Source: Demequina lutea (GTDB lineage: Bacteria > Actinomycetota > Actinomycetes > Actinomycetales > Demequinaceae). Taken from it: a stretch of 64,000 nt of DNA. The position numbers and the translations under genes were made by a program. Positions 1-7,943 of the stretch are shown here, one piece after another (within the stretch, counting starts at the first letter, position 1; the number at the start of each line of letters is the position of its first letter). The notes under the pieces were generated by a model. The model ran no database searches and was not told the origin of the DNA. It saw nothing but the letters and a program-made list of their open reading frames with translations. The stretch lies in the NCBI RefSeq assembly GCF_013409005.1, contig NZ_JACBZO010000001.1:2728001-2792000 (forward strand), given 5' to 3'.

Positions 1-1
1 A

Positions 2-709
2 GTGACCGGTTCCGACAGCGCGGACCGGGACCCCGACCCTGCAGTGGTCGTCATCGATGACCCCATCTCGAGCCTGGACAGCGGGATTATGTGGATGGTG
101 AGCCAAATGGTTCGCAAGCTCATGCGCATGGCCACCGACCCCAAGTCTCACGTGACGCAGGTGCTGGTCCTGACCCACAACACACGCTTCTACAGTGAGA
201 TAACGTTCCCACGGCAGGGAGCAAACAACACGAAGTTCCCCAACGCAGGCCAGGTCACCCACGCTGTCCTCGAGAAGACAGCGAACAGCCCCAGCACCAT
301 CCGGCCCTACGGGGTGTCGCCCGTGACGTCTGCCTATCGAATGCTGTGGGAGAGCGTCAAGGACGCAGGTGGAGAGGCAGGTGGGGCGGCCTTCGGTGTT
401 CAGAACGCGATGAGGCGAATCCTAGAGACGTACTTCAAGCACGTCGGTGGGCGCAGTTTCCATGACCTCGAAGACAAATTCACGGACGGTGCACAGCTCG
501 ACGCATATCGATCACTGATCGGTTGGGCGAACGAGGGATCACACGACGCGCCCTGGGAGGACCTCGACTTCGTCAATGTTGGTACCTCGAACGAAGTTTT
601 CCTTATGGTGTTCCGAACCGTGTTCGATGCCACTGGCAACATCGGCCACTACAACATGATGATGGGGATAGACCCAGACGCTGGCGATGCCGCTAACGGC
701 GCGAACTAA
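2..709 (+). CDS. AAA family ATPase, C-terminal part (5' end outside window)
   Basis: The reading frame is open at the window edge, so only the last ~235 residues are present. They start just before a Walker B-like segment (VVVIDDPISSLDS) and continue into a conserved LVLTHNTRFY block. This arrangement, followed by an alpha-helical tail, is typical of large AAA_13-type ATPases related to RloC/PrrC anticodon nucleases and other defence ATPases. The nucleotide-binding Walker A half lies upstream and cannot be seen. The neighbours (MobV-like, DUF3800) make this an accessory patch, and a role in phage or plasmid defence is plausible but unproven. The family is fairly certain; the exact function is unknown. 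Confidence 0.6.
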   Translation: MTGSDSADRDPDPAVVVIDDPISSLDSGIMWMVSQMVRKLMRMATDPKSHVTQVLVLTHNTRFYSEITFPRQGANNTKFPNAGQVTHAVLEKTANSPSTIRPYGVSPVTSAYRMLWESVKDAGGEAGGAAFGVQNAMRRILETYFKHVGGRSFHDLEDKFTDGAQLDAYRSLIGWANEGSHDAPWEDLDFVNVGTSNEVFLMVFRTVFDATGNIGHYNMMMGIDPDAGDAANGAN

Positions 710-727
710 AGACACAGTCCGCTCTGG

Positions 728-1759
728 TCACCGGCTGAGTTCCGGATGATTACGCGCTGCCTCAACTTCTGATTCTCCGCCGATCTCTCTCAACTCCGGG
801 AACCTCTCGTAGATGGCCGACAAGTGGGACTGCTTTTCGTCGTTCGGCTTCCGCACCAGATCGTCAATTCGATTGCGCTCGCCTGGCGTGAGTGCGAGCT
901 CGCGCGCCGTGGACACTATCTGCCGCATCGCCGAGCAATACTCGTCAGCGCTCGCCAAGGCCTCACGGAGAAGGCGCCGCAACACATTGGAATCCGAGAT
1001 CGCCTCCTCGATCTCGTCACGGCCCTGCCTCCTCCCCTCTTCGACAGCCCCCTGTCGAAGCGCAGGGAGCGCATATTCGGCCTTGCGAAGCTCGGTCTCG
1101 CGGTCGTCGAGATGCAAGTCGTACTCCGTGAGTACGCCGTTCCGCCGGTCAAGCTCCAACTGACGGGCTTGCGCCGCCGCCTCTTTGTCGCGGACCCGAT
1201 CGGCCTTGGCCGCGAACTCCTGCGAACTGAAGCGCTCCTTTGACCGGGAGCTGCGCAAGAACTCAACGTCGTAGCCAGCGCCGGCCATATGCTCACGCAA
1301 TTCCGTATGCATCGCGCTCAGCGCCTCGGGGCGGGTGAAGAAGTCCTTCTGCGACAAACGCCCATCTTCTGTGACCGGGGTGAAGATCACCTGCAGTTGA
1401 GGACTGTCCTCATCGAGGTGGAGCGACGTCGCGACGATTCGATGCTGACCAAATCTCTCGCAAACCCAGGCAAGCGCCGCAGTTTGAAACCGGCGACCCG
1501 CGTCGCCGATGTCGCCCGTCGTCTTCCAGTCGGGAGCGTTGTCGTCGAACCATTTCGGGTCCAGTTGAAGGATGAACGGCCCAAAAGAGGATCCCCGCTC
1601 GCTTGTCTCATGACAAGCGGCGGGGGTCTCTTCTTTGTGGTCGGACGCGCGCGCACGCGTTTCGGAAGTGGCTCTGGGGTGTTGAAGGCCAACCCAAGCG
1701 TCAAGTGGCACTACCTTGAACGAGGTGAATACCGACGACGAGGCTGGAGGGGCTGACAT
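728..1759 (-). CDS. MobV/Pre-like relaxase-related protein with degenerate metal motif
   Basis: The protein has 343 residues. The stretch FGPFILQLDPKWF, then WVCERFG, HLDEDSPQLQ and TEDGRLSQKDFF follows the order of blocks in MobV (Pre/Mob) plasmid relaxases, which nick oriT during mobilisation. The C-terminal third is a charged coiled-coil, also as in MobV. The family's histidine triad (HxDExxPHxH) reads HLDEDSPQLQ here: the last two histidines, which bind the catalytic metal, are both Gln. The N-terminal region preceding the beta-sheet core is short and unlike typical MobV. It is probably an inactive or repurposed relaxase. Its start codon overlaps the DUF3800 start on the other strand, and an internal start is possible. 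Confidence 0.6.
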   Translation of the reverse strand: MSAPPASSSVFTSFKVVPLDAWVGLQHPRATSETRARASDHKEETPAACHETSERGSSFGPFILQLDPKWFDDNAPDWKTTGDIGDAGRRFQTAALAWVCERFGQHRIVATSLHLDEDSPQLQVIFTPVTEDGRLSQKDFFTRPEALSAMHTELREHMAGAGYDVEFLRSSRSKERFSSQEFAAKADRVRDKEAAAQARQLELDRRNGVLTEYDLHLDDRETELRKAEYALPALRQGAVEEGRRQGRDEIEEAISDSNVLRRLLREALASADEYCSAMRQIVSTARELALTPGERNRIDDLVRKPNDEKQSHLSAIYERFPELREIGGESEVEAARNHPELSR

Positions 1760-2333
1760 GGGCTTCCGGGCGTTCGTCGACGAGTCCGCGGCCGGCCGTG
1801 GAGACGATCAGCAGGAGTACCTCATCTGCGCGGCGATCATCTCGGATGGCGCGTGTGACGAGGTCCGAGAACAGCTGCGCTCACTCCTGCTCCCTGGCCA
1901 GATCAAGTTTCACTGGACGGCTGAGAGCCCTGCACGTCGCCGGAAGATCGTCTCGCAGATCGTCGACCTCGGACCCATGAGTGTCGTCGTGACCCACCTC
2001 CACGCGAGACACAAGAAAATCGAGCGCTACCGACGGAAGTGTCTCGAGACGCTCTATCACGAGCTCATCTCGATGCCGGTGTTCGACGTGACTCTTGAGA
2101 GCCGCGATCGCAAGCAGGACAGTGCTGATCGCGAACACATCGTCGCGTTGCAAAGCCAGGGGCTCGACACCCGTGTTCGGATCGCGCACCTGCGCGGAGG
2201 CGACGAGCCACTCCTATGGATTGCCGACACCGTGCTCGGGGCAATCAATGCTGAACATCTCGGGGACTGCTCATTCATGGACGAACTCCGACCAACACTG
2301 TTAGTGAAGACTCGCACGCCTGAGTCGAAGTAG
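1758..2333 (+). CDS. DUF3800 domain-containing protein
   Basis: The protein has 191 residues. It opens with FRAFVDES, the first-strand FxDES motif of DUF3800, a family with a predicted RNase H-like fold often found in mobile and defence islands. An internal segment (KIERYRRKCLETLYHEL) and the later VTLESRD and LWIADTVLGAI segments fit the rest of the domain. The ATG at 1758 is chosen because GGAGGGG lies 5 nt upstream; a TTG at 1716 in frame is less likely. The start overlaps by two bases the start of the MobV-like gene on the opposite strand, so the two are divergently transcribed from mutually overlapping leaders. The biochemical role is unknown. Confidence 0.6.
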   Translation: MGFRAFVDESAAGRGDDQQEYLICAAIISDGACDEVREQLRSLLLPGQIKFHWTAESPARRRKIVSQIVDLGPMSVVVTHLHARHKKIERYRRKCLETLYHELISMPVFDVTLESRDRKQDSADREHIVALQSQGLDTRVRIAHLRGGDEPLLWIADTVLGAINAEHLGDCSFMDELRPTLLVKTRTPESK

Positions 2334-2345
2334 CCCAGACAAGGC

Positions 2346-2578
2346 GAAAGGCCCAAGGTCCAGTCGTCCGGCTGGGGTCCAAGGGCCTTCTTCCCGATCC
2401 GTCGTAACGGTGGGCGATTGCAATGTTACGCGGCCGTGGCCGCGTAAGCAACACCTGAGCGAAGCCAGATAACCAACGGCGTTAACAAAGCGAGAGGCCC
2501 AAGGTCCAGTCGTCCGGCGGGGGTCCAAGGGCCCTCTTCCCGATCCGTCGCAACGGGGGGCAATCGCTACGTTACTCG
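2346..2578. repeat. Two 87-bp direct repeats carrying terminator-like hairpins
   Basis: Positions 2346-2432 and 2492-2578 are imperfect copies, offset by 146 bp. Each contains a GGCCCAAGGTCC...GGTCCAAGGGCC hairpin. In copy 1 AAGGCCC (2348-2354) pairs with GGGCCTT (2383-2389). In copy 2 the outer bases differ on both sides (GAG.GGCCC with GGGCCCTC, one bulged A), so pairing is conserved. They lie downstream of the DUF3800 gene and probably act as tandem terminators. No coding sequence is recognised in 2334-2665. Confidence 0.6.
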
Positions 2579-2665
2579 GGTGATCCGGGTTTGGATAGCG
2601 GTCGCACTGCCGGGCTAAACCGACGAACTCTCAAGGATGTCGAGGAGGTAAGGATCAACCTCAAG

Positions 2666-3382
2666 TCAGGTGCGGCGACTTGCGTACGGAACCTTCGATC
2701 TCCAAACGTCCAACGTGGCGAGCCCGTTTGCCGCCAAGAGGCTGCGCACGTTGTTTTCGGTCTCGACATCGACGCCGGGGCCCAACCTGACTTGCCCAAT
2801 CAAGAAGCGCTGAGGCCTCTCGTCGGCCTCTTGCAGCCTCAGCTCGACGTAGGGGATCAACCTTGAACCCGAGACGCGGAACTTAGGGTGCTGCGTGCCG
2901 GAGAGTGCAGTCACGTAGCGAACTTCCCTCTCGGCGCGGAAGGCGGGATCTTTCCAGAACGCCGCCCACGTCTTGATGCGGGCGCTCCGCCACGCGGCAG
3001 TGCTCTCGAAGCCCACTCCGGTAAATGAAGTCTTGAATTGCTGGAGTGCCGTCTCGAGCAGGAGACGCGCGCTCTCTTGCTGAACCGCCGGGTCGTAGAT
3101 GACAGCCCACCAGCCGTCGAGCAACGAGGGAGGGCCTTTGGTCTCAGCCACCACAGGCTCCCGCACCAGCACATCGAACTTCTTCTGCGTCGAGATGCCG
3201 AGTTCGAACCCGCCAGCGCCGCTGTAGTGCGCCCACTGATTCAGCAAGTCCTCCTCTTCAGAAGCGGAGAACACGAAGACCTTGGCCCGGTCGCCTTCAC
3301 CCCCGACGCCCTTGAGAACCAGATCAATGAACTCTTCACCACGCGGCGGTAGGTCTTGCCTCTCGCACGCCGGACTCCACAT
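2666..3382 (-). pseudogene. Truncated DUF2971 family protein
   Basis: The reading frame encodes a DUF2971-like C-terminal two thirds. The typical FSASEEEDLLNQWAHYS block (usually FCFSE...LWSHYA) comes first, then the AFRAEREVRYV block, and IGQVRLGPGV near the end. The N-terminal part of the family, with its YHYT and LND motifs, is missing. The homologous sequence stops near 3360, exactly where a chrB remnant begins on the other strand. An ATG at 3382 gives 238 residues; a longer frame reaches 3562 but that extension is the antisense of chrB. It is most likely a gene truncated by a deletion or insertion. Function of the family is unknown. Confidence 0.55.
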
Positions 3383-3632
3383 TGACCGCGAGATTGCCAA
3401 GAAGAAGTTCACCTTCGGTGAGCTTGAGGAGGAGGAGCAGAGCCTCGAACGACTGCAACGCTGGATGGTTGACCTCGATAGACGCCAGTTCACCGACGTT
3501 GCCGAGACCGAGGCGGCAGCCGCACGAGAGGCGCTCAATGGAAGTGTCGCGGCACTGAACAACTACGCTGGCCTCGTCTACGACGCCACGCGGATCGCGT
3601 CGGACCCGATGCCAGAGGTGGACAACGCATGA
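3381..3632 (+). pseudogene. 3' fragment of a ChrB-type chromate resistance gene
   Basis: About 80 residues beginning IDREIAKKKFTFGELEEEE, with a following LERLQRWMVDLDRR block and an ALNNYAGLVYDA end, match the C-terminal half of the ChrB N-terminal domain family, which regulates or aids chromate export. The frame upstream of 3381 is unrelated and belongs to the antisense of the DUF2971 remnant. There is no start codon with a ribosome site and no chrA transporter nearby. Its stop codon overlaps the start of the PAP2 gene (ATGA at 3629-3632), so translational coupling to the PAP2 gene may have existed before truncation. Confidence 0.55.
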
Positions 3633-4375
3633 CGATTACGCCGAACCCGGCAGGGAAATCATCGCTCAGCGGTACGCGCGGGTTGTTTGGAGCGCTGCTT
3701 GTACCGTCCCCTTATCGGGCCCGGATCGTTTGGACCGCAGCGGTCGGCATCGTTGTTGTTCTGGTTTTCGGTCTGATTATTCGCACAAGCAATTTTGATT
3801 TTGCGGTCGTGCAGTTCCTGAACGCCCACCACCACGGCGCGATCGGAACGGTGACGAACGCGGTCTACAAGATCTTCGGACCGGGCCCGGCCATCGTGGG
3901 AACGGTTGTTCTCACGGGCATCATTTTCGCCATCACGCGGAACCTGCGTGTCGTCTCTACGTTCGCGGCCACCATTGCCGCTACCTGGCTCTCATTGGCC
4001 GTCGTCAAACTCATTGTGCATCGAGTTCGCCCCGATGTCAGCCTTCTTCCTTTCTCCTTCAGCCCGGCGCAGGTTGACGCCTCGTACCCGAGTGGGCACG
4101 CCGCTTTCGTGACGGCACTGGTTGTCACGATCGTCTTGGGGCTCGCCGCAACACGCAGCCGTTGGATCGCCGGAATTATCGGCGGACTTCTCGTCTTTGG
4201 AGTCGGCACCGCCCTCGTGATCGACGGTGTGCACTTCCCGAGCGATGTTATCGCGTCGATCGTCTGGGGCATCGTTGTCGCGCCACTCGCACAGATGCTC
4301 TGGGTATTTGTCGTTCTTCGCGGCGTGGATGTAGCCAGATCACGACAGACTCGAAACGTTCGACAAGTCCCCTAG
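3629..4375 (+). CDS. PAP2 superfamily membrane phosphatase
   Basis: The protein has 248 residues and about six predicted membrane segments. PAP2 enzymes remove phosphate from lipid phosphates such as undecaprenyl diphosphate or phosphatidate at the membrane. Motif 1 (K127-x6-R134-P135) and motif 2 (PSGH, residues 154-157) are present. Motif 3 has H202 and D206, but the usual Ser-Arg six residues before the histidine reads Ala-Leu, so one phosphate-binding Arg is missing. The ATG overlaps the stop of the chrB remnant. The substrate cannot be told from sequence, and activity is uncertain because of motif 3. Confidence 0.75.
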   Translation: MTITPNPAGKSSLSGTRGLFGALLVPSPYRARIVWTAAVGIVVVLVFGLIIRTSNFDFAVVQFLNAHHHGAIGTVTNAVYKIFGPGPAIVGTVVLTGIIFAITRNLRVVSTFAATIAATWLSLAVVKLIVHRVRPDVSLLPFSFSPAQVDASYPSGHAAFVTALVVTIVLGLAATRSRWIAGIIGGLLVFGVGTALVIDGVHFPSDVIASIVWGIVVAPLAQMLWVFVVLRGVDVARSRQTRNVRQVP

Positions 4376-4401
4376 CGACGGTCGCCGGATAAGCAATCGG
4401 G

Positions 4402-4421
4402 GACTGCCGGACGCGGCAGTC
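4402..4421 (+). terminator. Short hairpin downstream of PAP2 gene
   Basis: GACTGCC (4402-4408) pairs with GGCAGTC (4415-4421) around a 6-nt loop, 27 nt after the PAP2 stop. There is no T tract. Apart from this and the hairpin at 4618-4659, the stretch 4376-4744 shows no gene I can recognise. Confidence 0.35.
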
Positions 4422-4617
4422 AGTGGAATCCCGTAACAGCCAGAAGAGCCCAAGTTCACGGTGTACAAGTAACTCTCTTCAATGACGCGACCGGGTGGGC
4501 GATCGGACGGGCATCAGGATGCTGCGCGGTGACTTCCAGGATCGAGCTCATCCAGGGGCTTAGTCACTGCGGCCCAAGCCGCATTATTCCAACCTTGCGT
4601 CACCGGCACCGCCAGAT

Positions 4618-4659
4618 GACAACGGCCCGGACCTCCAAGCGGGGTGCCGGGCCGTTGTC
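4618..4659. terminator. 13-bp perfect hairpin between convergent genes
   Basis: GACAACGGCCCGG (4618-4630) is perfectly complementary to 4647-4659, with a 16-nt loop. It lies between the PAP2 gene (plus) and the LytR_C gene (minus), so it can serve both as a bidirectional terminator. No clear T tract follows, as is common in high-GC actinobacteria. Confidence 0.7.
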
Positions 4660-4744
4660 GCTTCACATCGCGCGCTGGCTAGCGCTCCGCACACCGCCCC
4701 GGCGCTGAGCGCCTACGAACGCGCCACGTTCCCCTTCGAGCCTC

Positions 4745-5464
4745 TTAAGCGCTAGGGCTCGGGCTTGGTGTCGGCGTGGGGGTCGCTGTCGGGGCCAGCG
4801 GGTCAACAGGAATGAGGTGTGGCGCTGGTTGCTGGGGCGTGCGATTGACAGGGAGGCACTGCACCGGCCTTGCCAACGGCGTCGTGGCATCCAGCTCGGG
4901 AGCGTACTGCGGTCGCATGTTCTTCACCTCGAACGTGGCCCCCACGATGATGTCAACCACAGCTCCCTTCCGGGTGTCGAGCACATACTCGACGGTCGGG
5001 AAGTTCCTGCCAACGGTGTATGCCTGCCTCAAGCCGTCAACGCCAAACTGGATGCGGACCGAATCGGCGTAGGTGCGGCCGTCGTAGTTGGTGGCGCCGG
5101 GGGTGGTGGCGTTATAGCCCCTACCGGTGAGCACTGCGAGCGTGTCCCGCGCGAGTCCCGCCTGGTCCGTGGCGTTTCGCACCCGGACCACGACCTTAGC
5201 GGGGTCAAGGGGCAGCAGGGTCGTACCGGTGGCCGGGTCCAGCGGAGGGCACGGCACCGTGATGTCGGAGGAGAACGAGGGATCGGGGGTTTTGAACGCC
5301 TCAGTAAACGGCGCCTGGATGCGGCCCTGGTATGCGGCAAGAGCGATCGCTCCCAACGCGACAAGCACTCCTACAAGGAGCCCAAAGACGAGAAACTGAC
5401 GCTCGCGCCGATGCCGCCGGACAACGTCACGACGCGTGCGCATGATGCGGGAGCGAGACGCCAC
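4745..5464 (-). CDS. LytR C-terminal domain membrane protein
   Basis: The protein has 239 residues from the GTG at 5464. That start is chosen because AGAAGG lies 5 nt upstream; the next ATG (5443) has no ribosome site, and longer frames run into tRNA-Ser. A basic N-terminus is followed by one membrane helix (about residues 24-44) and then an external LytR_C-type domain (about 75-190, with VVRVRNATDQAGLA and an LTGRGYNAT turn). The tail is Thr/Pro/Ser-rich. LytR_C domains are found in cell-wall proteins of the LCP group and alone in actinobacterial membrane proteins; the precise role is unknown. The gene ends towards the hairpin at 4618-4659. Confidence 0.7.
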   Translation of the reverse strand: MASRSRIMRTRRDVVRRHRRERQFLVFGLLVGVLVALGAIALAAYQGRIQAPFTEAFKTPDPSFSSDITVPCPPLDPATGTTLLPLDPAKVVVRVRNATDQAGLARDTLAVLTGRGYNATTPGATNYDGRTYADSVRIQFGVDGLRQAYTVGRNFPTVEYVLDTRKGAVVDIIVGATFEVKNMRPQYAPELDATTPLARPVQCLPVNRTPQQPAPHLIPVDPLAPTATPTPTPSPSPSA

Positions 5465-5500
5465 GGTTACCTTCTTCGGGGTTCGGCACGGTCGGTTGGC

Positions 5501-5584
5501 GGAGGATGGGGGATTCGAACCCCCGAGGGTGTTACCCCAACACGCTTTCCAAGCGTGCGCCATAGGCCACTAGGCGAATCCTCC
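5501..5584 (-). tRNA. tRNA-Ser (anticodon GGA)
   Basis: On the minus strand the acceptor GGAGGAT pairs with ATCCTCC. The anticodon stem CACGC/GCGTG encloses loop TTGGAAA with anticodon GGA. There is a long variable arm as expected for tRNA-Ser, and the T arm GGGGG-TTCGAAT-CCCCC is intact. It reads serine UCC/UCU codons. It lies upstream of the LytR_C gene in the same direction. Confidence 0.95.
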
Positions 5585-5666
5585 AGGCCCCAGAATGCTA
5601 CCCGAGGCGCGAGCCCCCGGCGAAACGCGAGACCGTGACGAGCGTGCAGTTGAGTCTAGAATGGTC

Positions 5667-5758
5667 GCGACCCCTCACGTGGCGTCACCTCGCCCAACTC
5701 CCCCAGGTCAGGAATGAAGCAAGGGTAAGCGGGCTCTGGCGGGTGCGTGAGGGGTCCT
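5667..5758 (+). ncRNA. ffs: Bacterial small SRP RNA (4.5S type)
   Basis: The apical hallmark GGTCAGGAATGAAGCA (5706-5721) is the conserved tetraloop/symmetric-loop region that binds Ffh. The terminal stem is formed by GACCCCTCACG (5669-5679) and CGTGAGGGGTC (5746-5756). The RNA scaffolds the signal recognition particle for co-translational membrane targeting. A location directly upstream of dnaX is a common actinobacterial arrangement. The exact ends are estimated from the stem. Confidence 0.92.
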
Positions 5759-5827
5759 TTCACGCCCGGATAACGATGCACGACGCCGCATCGCTCCCGA
5801 CCTCGACGTGACGTCGGCCCCGCGGGC

Positions 5828-5833
5828 TAGGCT
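5828..5833 (+). promoter_or_regulatory. -10 element, leaderless start of dnaX
   Basis: TAGGCT lies 6 nt before the GTG start of dnaX, so transcription should begin at the start codon. A TCGACG (5803-5808) is a possible -35. No ribosome binding site is present. Confidence 0.55.
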
Positions 5834-5839
5834 CGTCCC

Positions 5840-7897
5840 GTGACCACCGCCCTGTACCGCCGCTACCGGCCAGACACGTTTGCCGACCTCGTCGGCCAGG
5901 AACACGTCACGGTGCCGCTCATGCAGGCGCTCAAGTCGGACCGCGTCGCCCACGCCTACCTGTTCTCCGGGCCGCGCGGCTGCGGCAAGACCACCTCCGC
6001 ACGCATTCTGGCGCGCTGCCTCAATTGCGCGGAGGGCCCCACGGACACCCCGTGCGGTAAATGCGACTCATGCATCGAGCTCGCCCGAGGCGGCTCGGGG
6101 TCGGTCGACGTGGTCGAGATCGACGCTGCGTCGCACAACGGCGTGGACGATGCGAGGGAGTTGCGCGAGCGCGCGGCCTTCGCCCCGGCGCGCGACCGCT
6201 ACAAGATCTTCATCCTCGACGAGGCCCACATGGTCACCACGCAGGGCTTCAACGCCCTGCTCAAGCTGGTCGAGGAGCCGCCTCCTCATGTGCGCTTCGT
6301 CTTCGCGACCACGGAGCCAGACAAGGTCATCGGCACCATCCGCTCGCGCACTCACCACTACCCGTTCCGCCTGGTCCCCCCCGGCATTCTCACGGACTAC
6401 ATGGCGAAGCTGGCCGATGCAGAGGGCGCGACGATCGCGTCGGGTGTACTTCCGCTCGTCGTCCGCGCGGGTGGCGGCTCGGTGCGCGACTCGCTGTCGG
6501 TGCTCGACCAGCTGATCGCTGGCTCGGGAGAGGGCGGAGTCACCTACGAACGCGCCATCTCGCTGCTCGGCTTCACCGACGCGACGCTGCTCGACGACGC
6601 CGTCGACGCGATCGCAGCGGCCGACGGGGCCTCCCTCTTCGGGGTCGTGTCGAGGGTCATCGAGACCGGCCACGAGCCGCGCCGCTTTGTCGAGGACCTG
6701 CTCGAGCGGTTGCGCGACCTCATCGTGCTCGCGGCCTCCGGCCAGGCGGGCGTGCAGGCGCTCGCCGTGGATGCCGAGGATGCTCGAGAGCGATTGATCG
6801 ACCAGTCGCGACGCTTGGGACTGGTGCGGGCATCCCGTGCGGGCGACCTGGTGAACGACGCGCTGACAGCGATGATCGGAGCCACGTCCCCTCGCCTGCA
6901 CCTCGAACTTCTTTGCGCGCGATTGATCGCGGCCGATGCCCAGCAGGGTGCGGCCGTTGCCGTCACCGCAGTGGCTCCGGCCGCTGCGGCAGCTCCAGTT
7001 GCTAAGAGCGCCCCTGCACAGCCAGCCACCGCGACGCCCGTTCCTGCGCAGCCCGTTCCTGCGCAGCCAGCTCCTGCGCAGCGCGCGGCCCCCGCACCGG
7101 CAAGCCATCGGAGCCCGCCCCCATGGGAGGTTCCCGACGAGCCCGTGGCCTCCGCGATGACACCGCCCGCGATCGCACAGGTTGCCTCTCCGCCTGCCCC
7201 GTCCGCGCCACCAACGTCTGCACCCGCGGGCGGAGGCCTTGCCGCCGCGAGGGCTGCCGTCGCCGCAGCGCGTGAGGAGACAGCGCGGGACGAGTCCGCA
7301 ACGTCGACCGTACCCGTCGTCAAGCCCGCTGCAGCGTCGGCGCCATCCGCGACGCGTCCCGCCGCAACGTCCACCCCGTCGGCCGCCGCCGAGTCGGACA
7401 CCGTGCGCGCGCCCACCGGCGATGTCGCGAGCGGACCCGAGGACGCGGCGCTCGTGAGGCGCCGTTGGGACGAGGTGCTCGGCACCCTTGAGCGCAGGCG
7501 CGTCACCTGGACCATGGTCAAGCAGAGCGGCCAGGTCGCTTCCGTCGAGGGCGGCGTGCTCAAGCTCGCGTTCGACAACCCGGCACTTGCCGCGCGCTTC
7601 AGTGCGGGCGCACACGCCGAAAACGTGGCCCTGGCGGTGCGCGAAACGCTGGGCCTGCACGTACGCGTCGAGGGCGTCGTCGGCCCTGCCGGAGGGGCGG
7701 GCGTCCCCGTGACCTCCAGCGCCCCACACGGGGCGTCACAACGCGCTTCGGGCGCCTCCTCAGAGCCGCCCATGCCTGACGAGCCGCCGTCGGACGACGA
7801 GGACATGTCGGCAGATGACGCCCAGGCTCCCTCCGCCCACCTCACCGGCGCCGACGTTATCGCGTCGATGCTCGGCGGGACGATCATCAACGACTGA
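5840..7897 (+). CDS. dnaX: DNA polymerase III subunit gamma/tau
   Basis: The protein has 685 residues and is the clamp-loader ATPase of the replicative polymerase. Walker A GPRGCGKT is at 44-51. The zinc cysteines are C63, C72, C75 and C78, Walker B is IFILDEAHM, and domain III follows to about residue 370. A long Ala/Pro linker then leads to the tau-like C-terminal domain (RRRWDEVLGTLERRR onward). No slippery A-tract for frameshifting is visible, so a single product is likely. The GTG has no Shine-Dalgarno but a TAGGCT 6 nt upstream. The small SRP RNA lies just upstream. The usual downstream partners ybaB and recR are displaced: recR is 4.5 kb away and ybaB is not in the window. Confidence 0.96.
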   Translation: MTTALYRRYRPDTFADLVGQEHVTVPLMQALKSDRVAHAYLFSGPRGCGKTTSARILARCLNCAEGPTDTPCGKCDSCIELARGGSGSVDVVEIDAASHNGVDDARELRERAAFAPARDRYKIFILDEAHMVTTQGFNALLKLVEEPPPHVRFVFATTEPDKVIGTIRSRTHHYPFRLVPPGILTDYMAKLADAEGATIASGVLPLVVRAGGGSVRDSLSVLDQLIAGSGEGGVTYERAISLLGFTDATLLDDAVDAIAAADGASLFGVVSRVIETGHEPRRFVEDLLERLRDLIVLAASGQAGVQALAVDAEDARERLIDQSRRLGLVRASRAGDLVNDALTAMIGATSPRLHLELLCARLIAADAQQGAAVAVTAVAPAAAAAPVAKSAPAQPATATPVPAQPVPAQPAPAQRAAPAPASHRSPPPWEVPDEPVASAMTPPAIAQVASPPAPSAPPTSAPAGGGLAAARAAVAAAREETARDESATSTVPVVKPAAASAPSATRPAATSTPSAAAESDTVRAPTGDVASGPEDAALVRRRWDEVLGTLERRRVTWTMVKQSGQVASVEGGVLKLAFDNPALAARFSAGAHAENVALAVRETLGLHVRVEGVVGPAGGAGVPVTSSAPHGASQRASGASSEPPMPDEPPSDDEDMSADDAQAPSAHLTGADVIASMLGGTIIND

Positions 7898-7943
7898 CCG
7901 GTCGCCTACTGACCCGTCAACGACTAGCGCGAAGGGGCCACTC

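Noticed and set aside
6068..7729. Long minus-strand frame (553 codons) inside dnaX
   Set aside because: It is the antisense of a gene with strong homology, low in normal residue use, and a product of high GC content.
5840..7897. Programmed frameshift in dnaX to make gamma
   Set aside because: No A-rich slippery sequence or following hairpin was seen.
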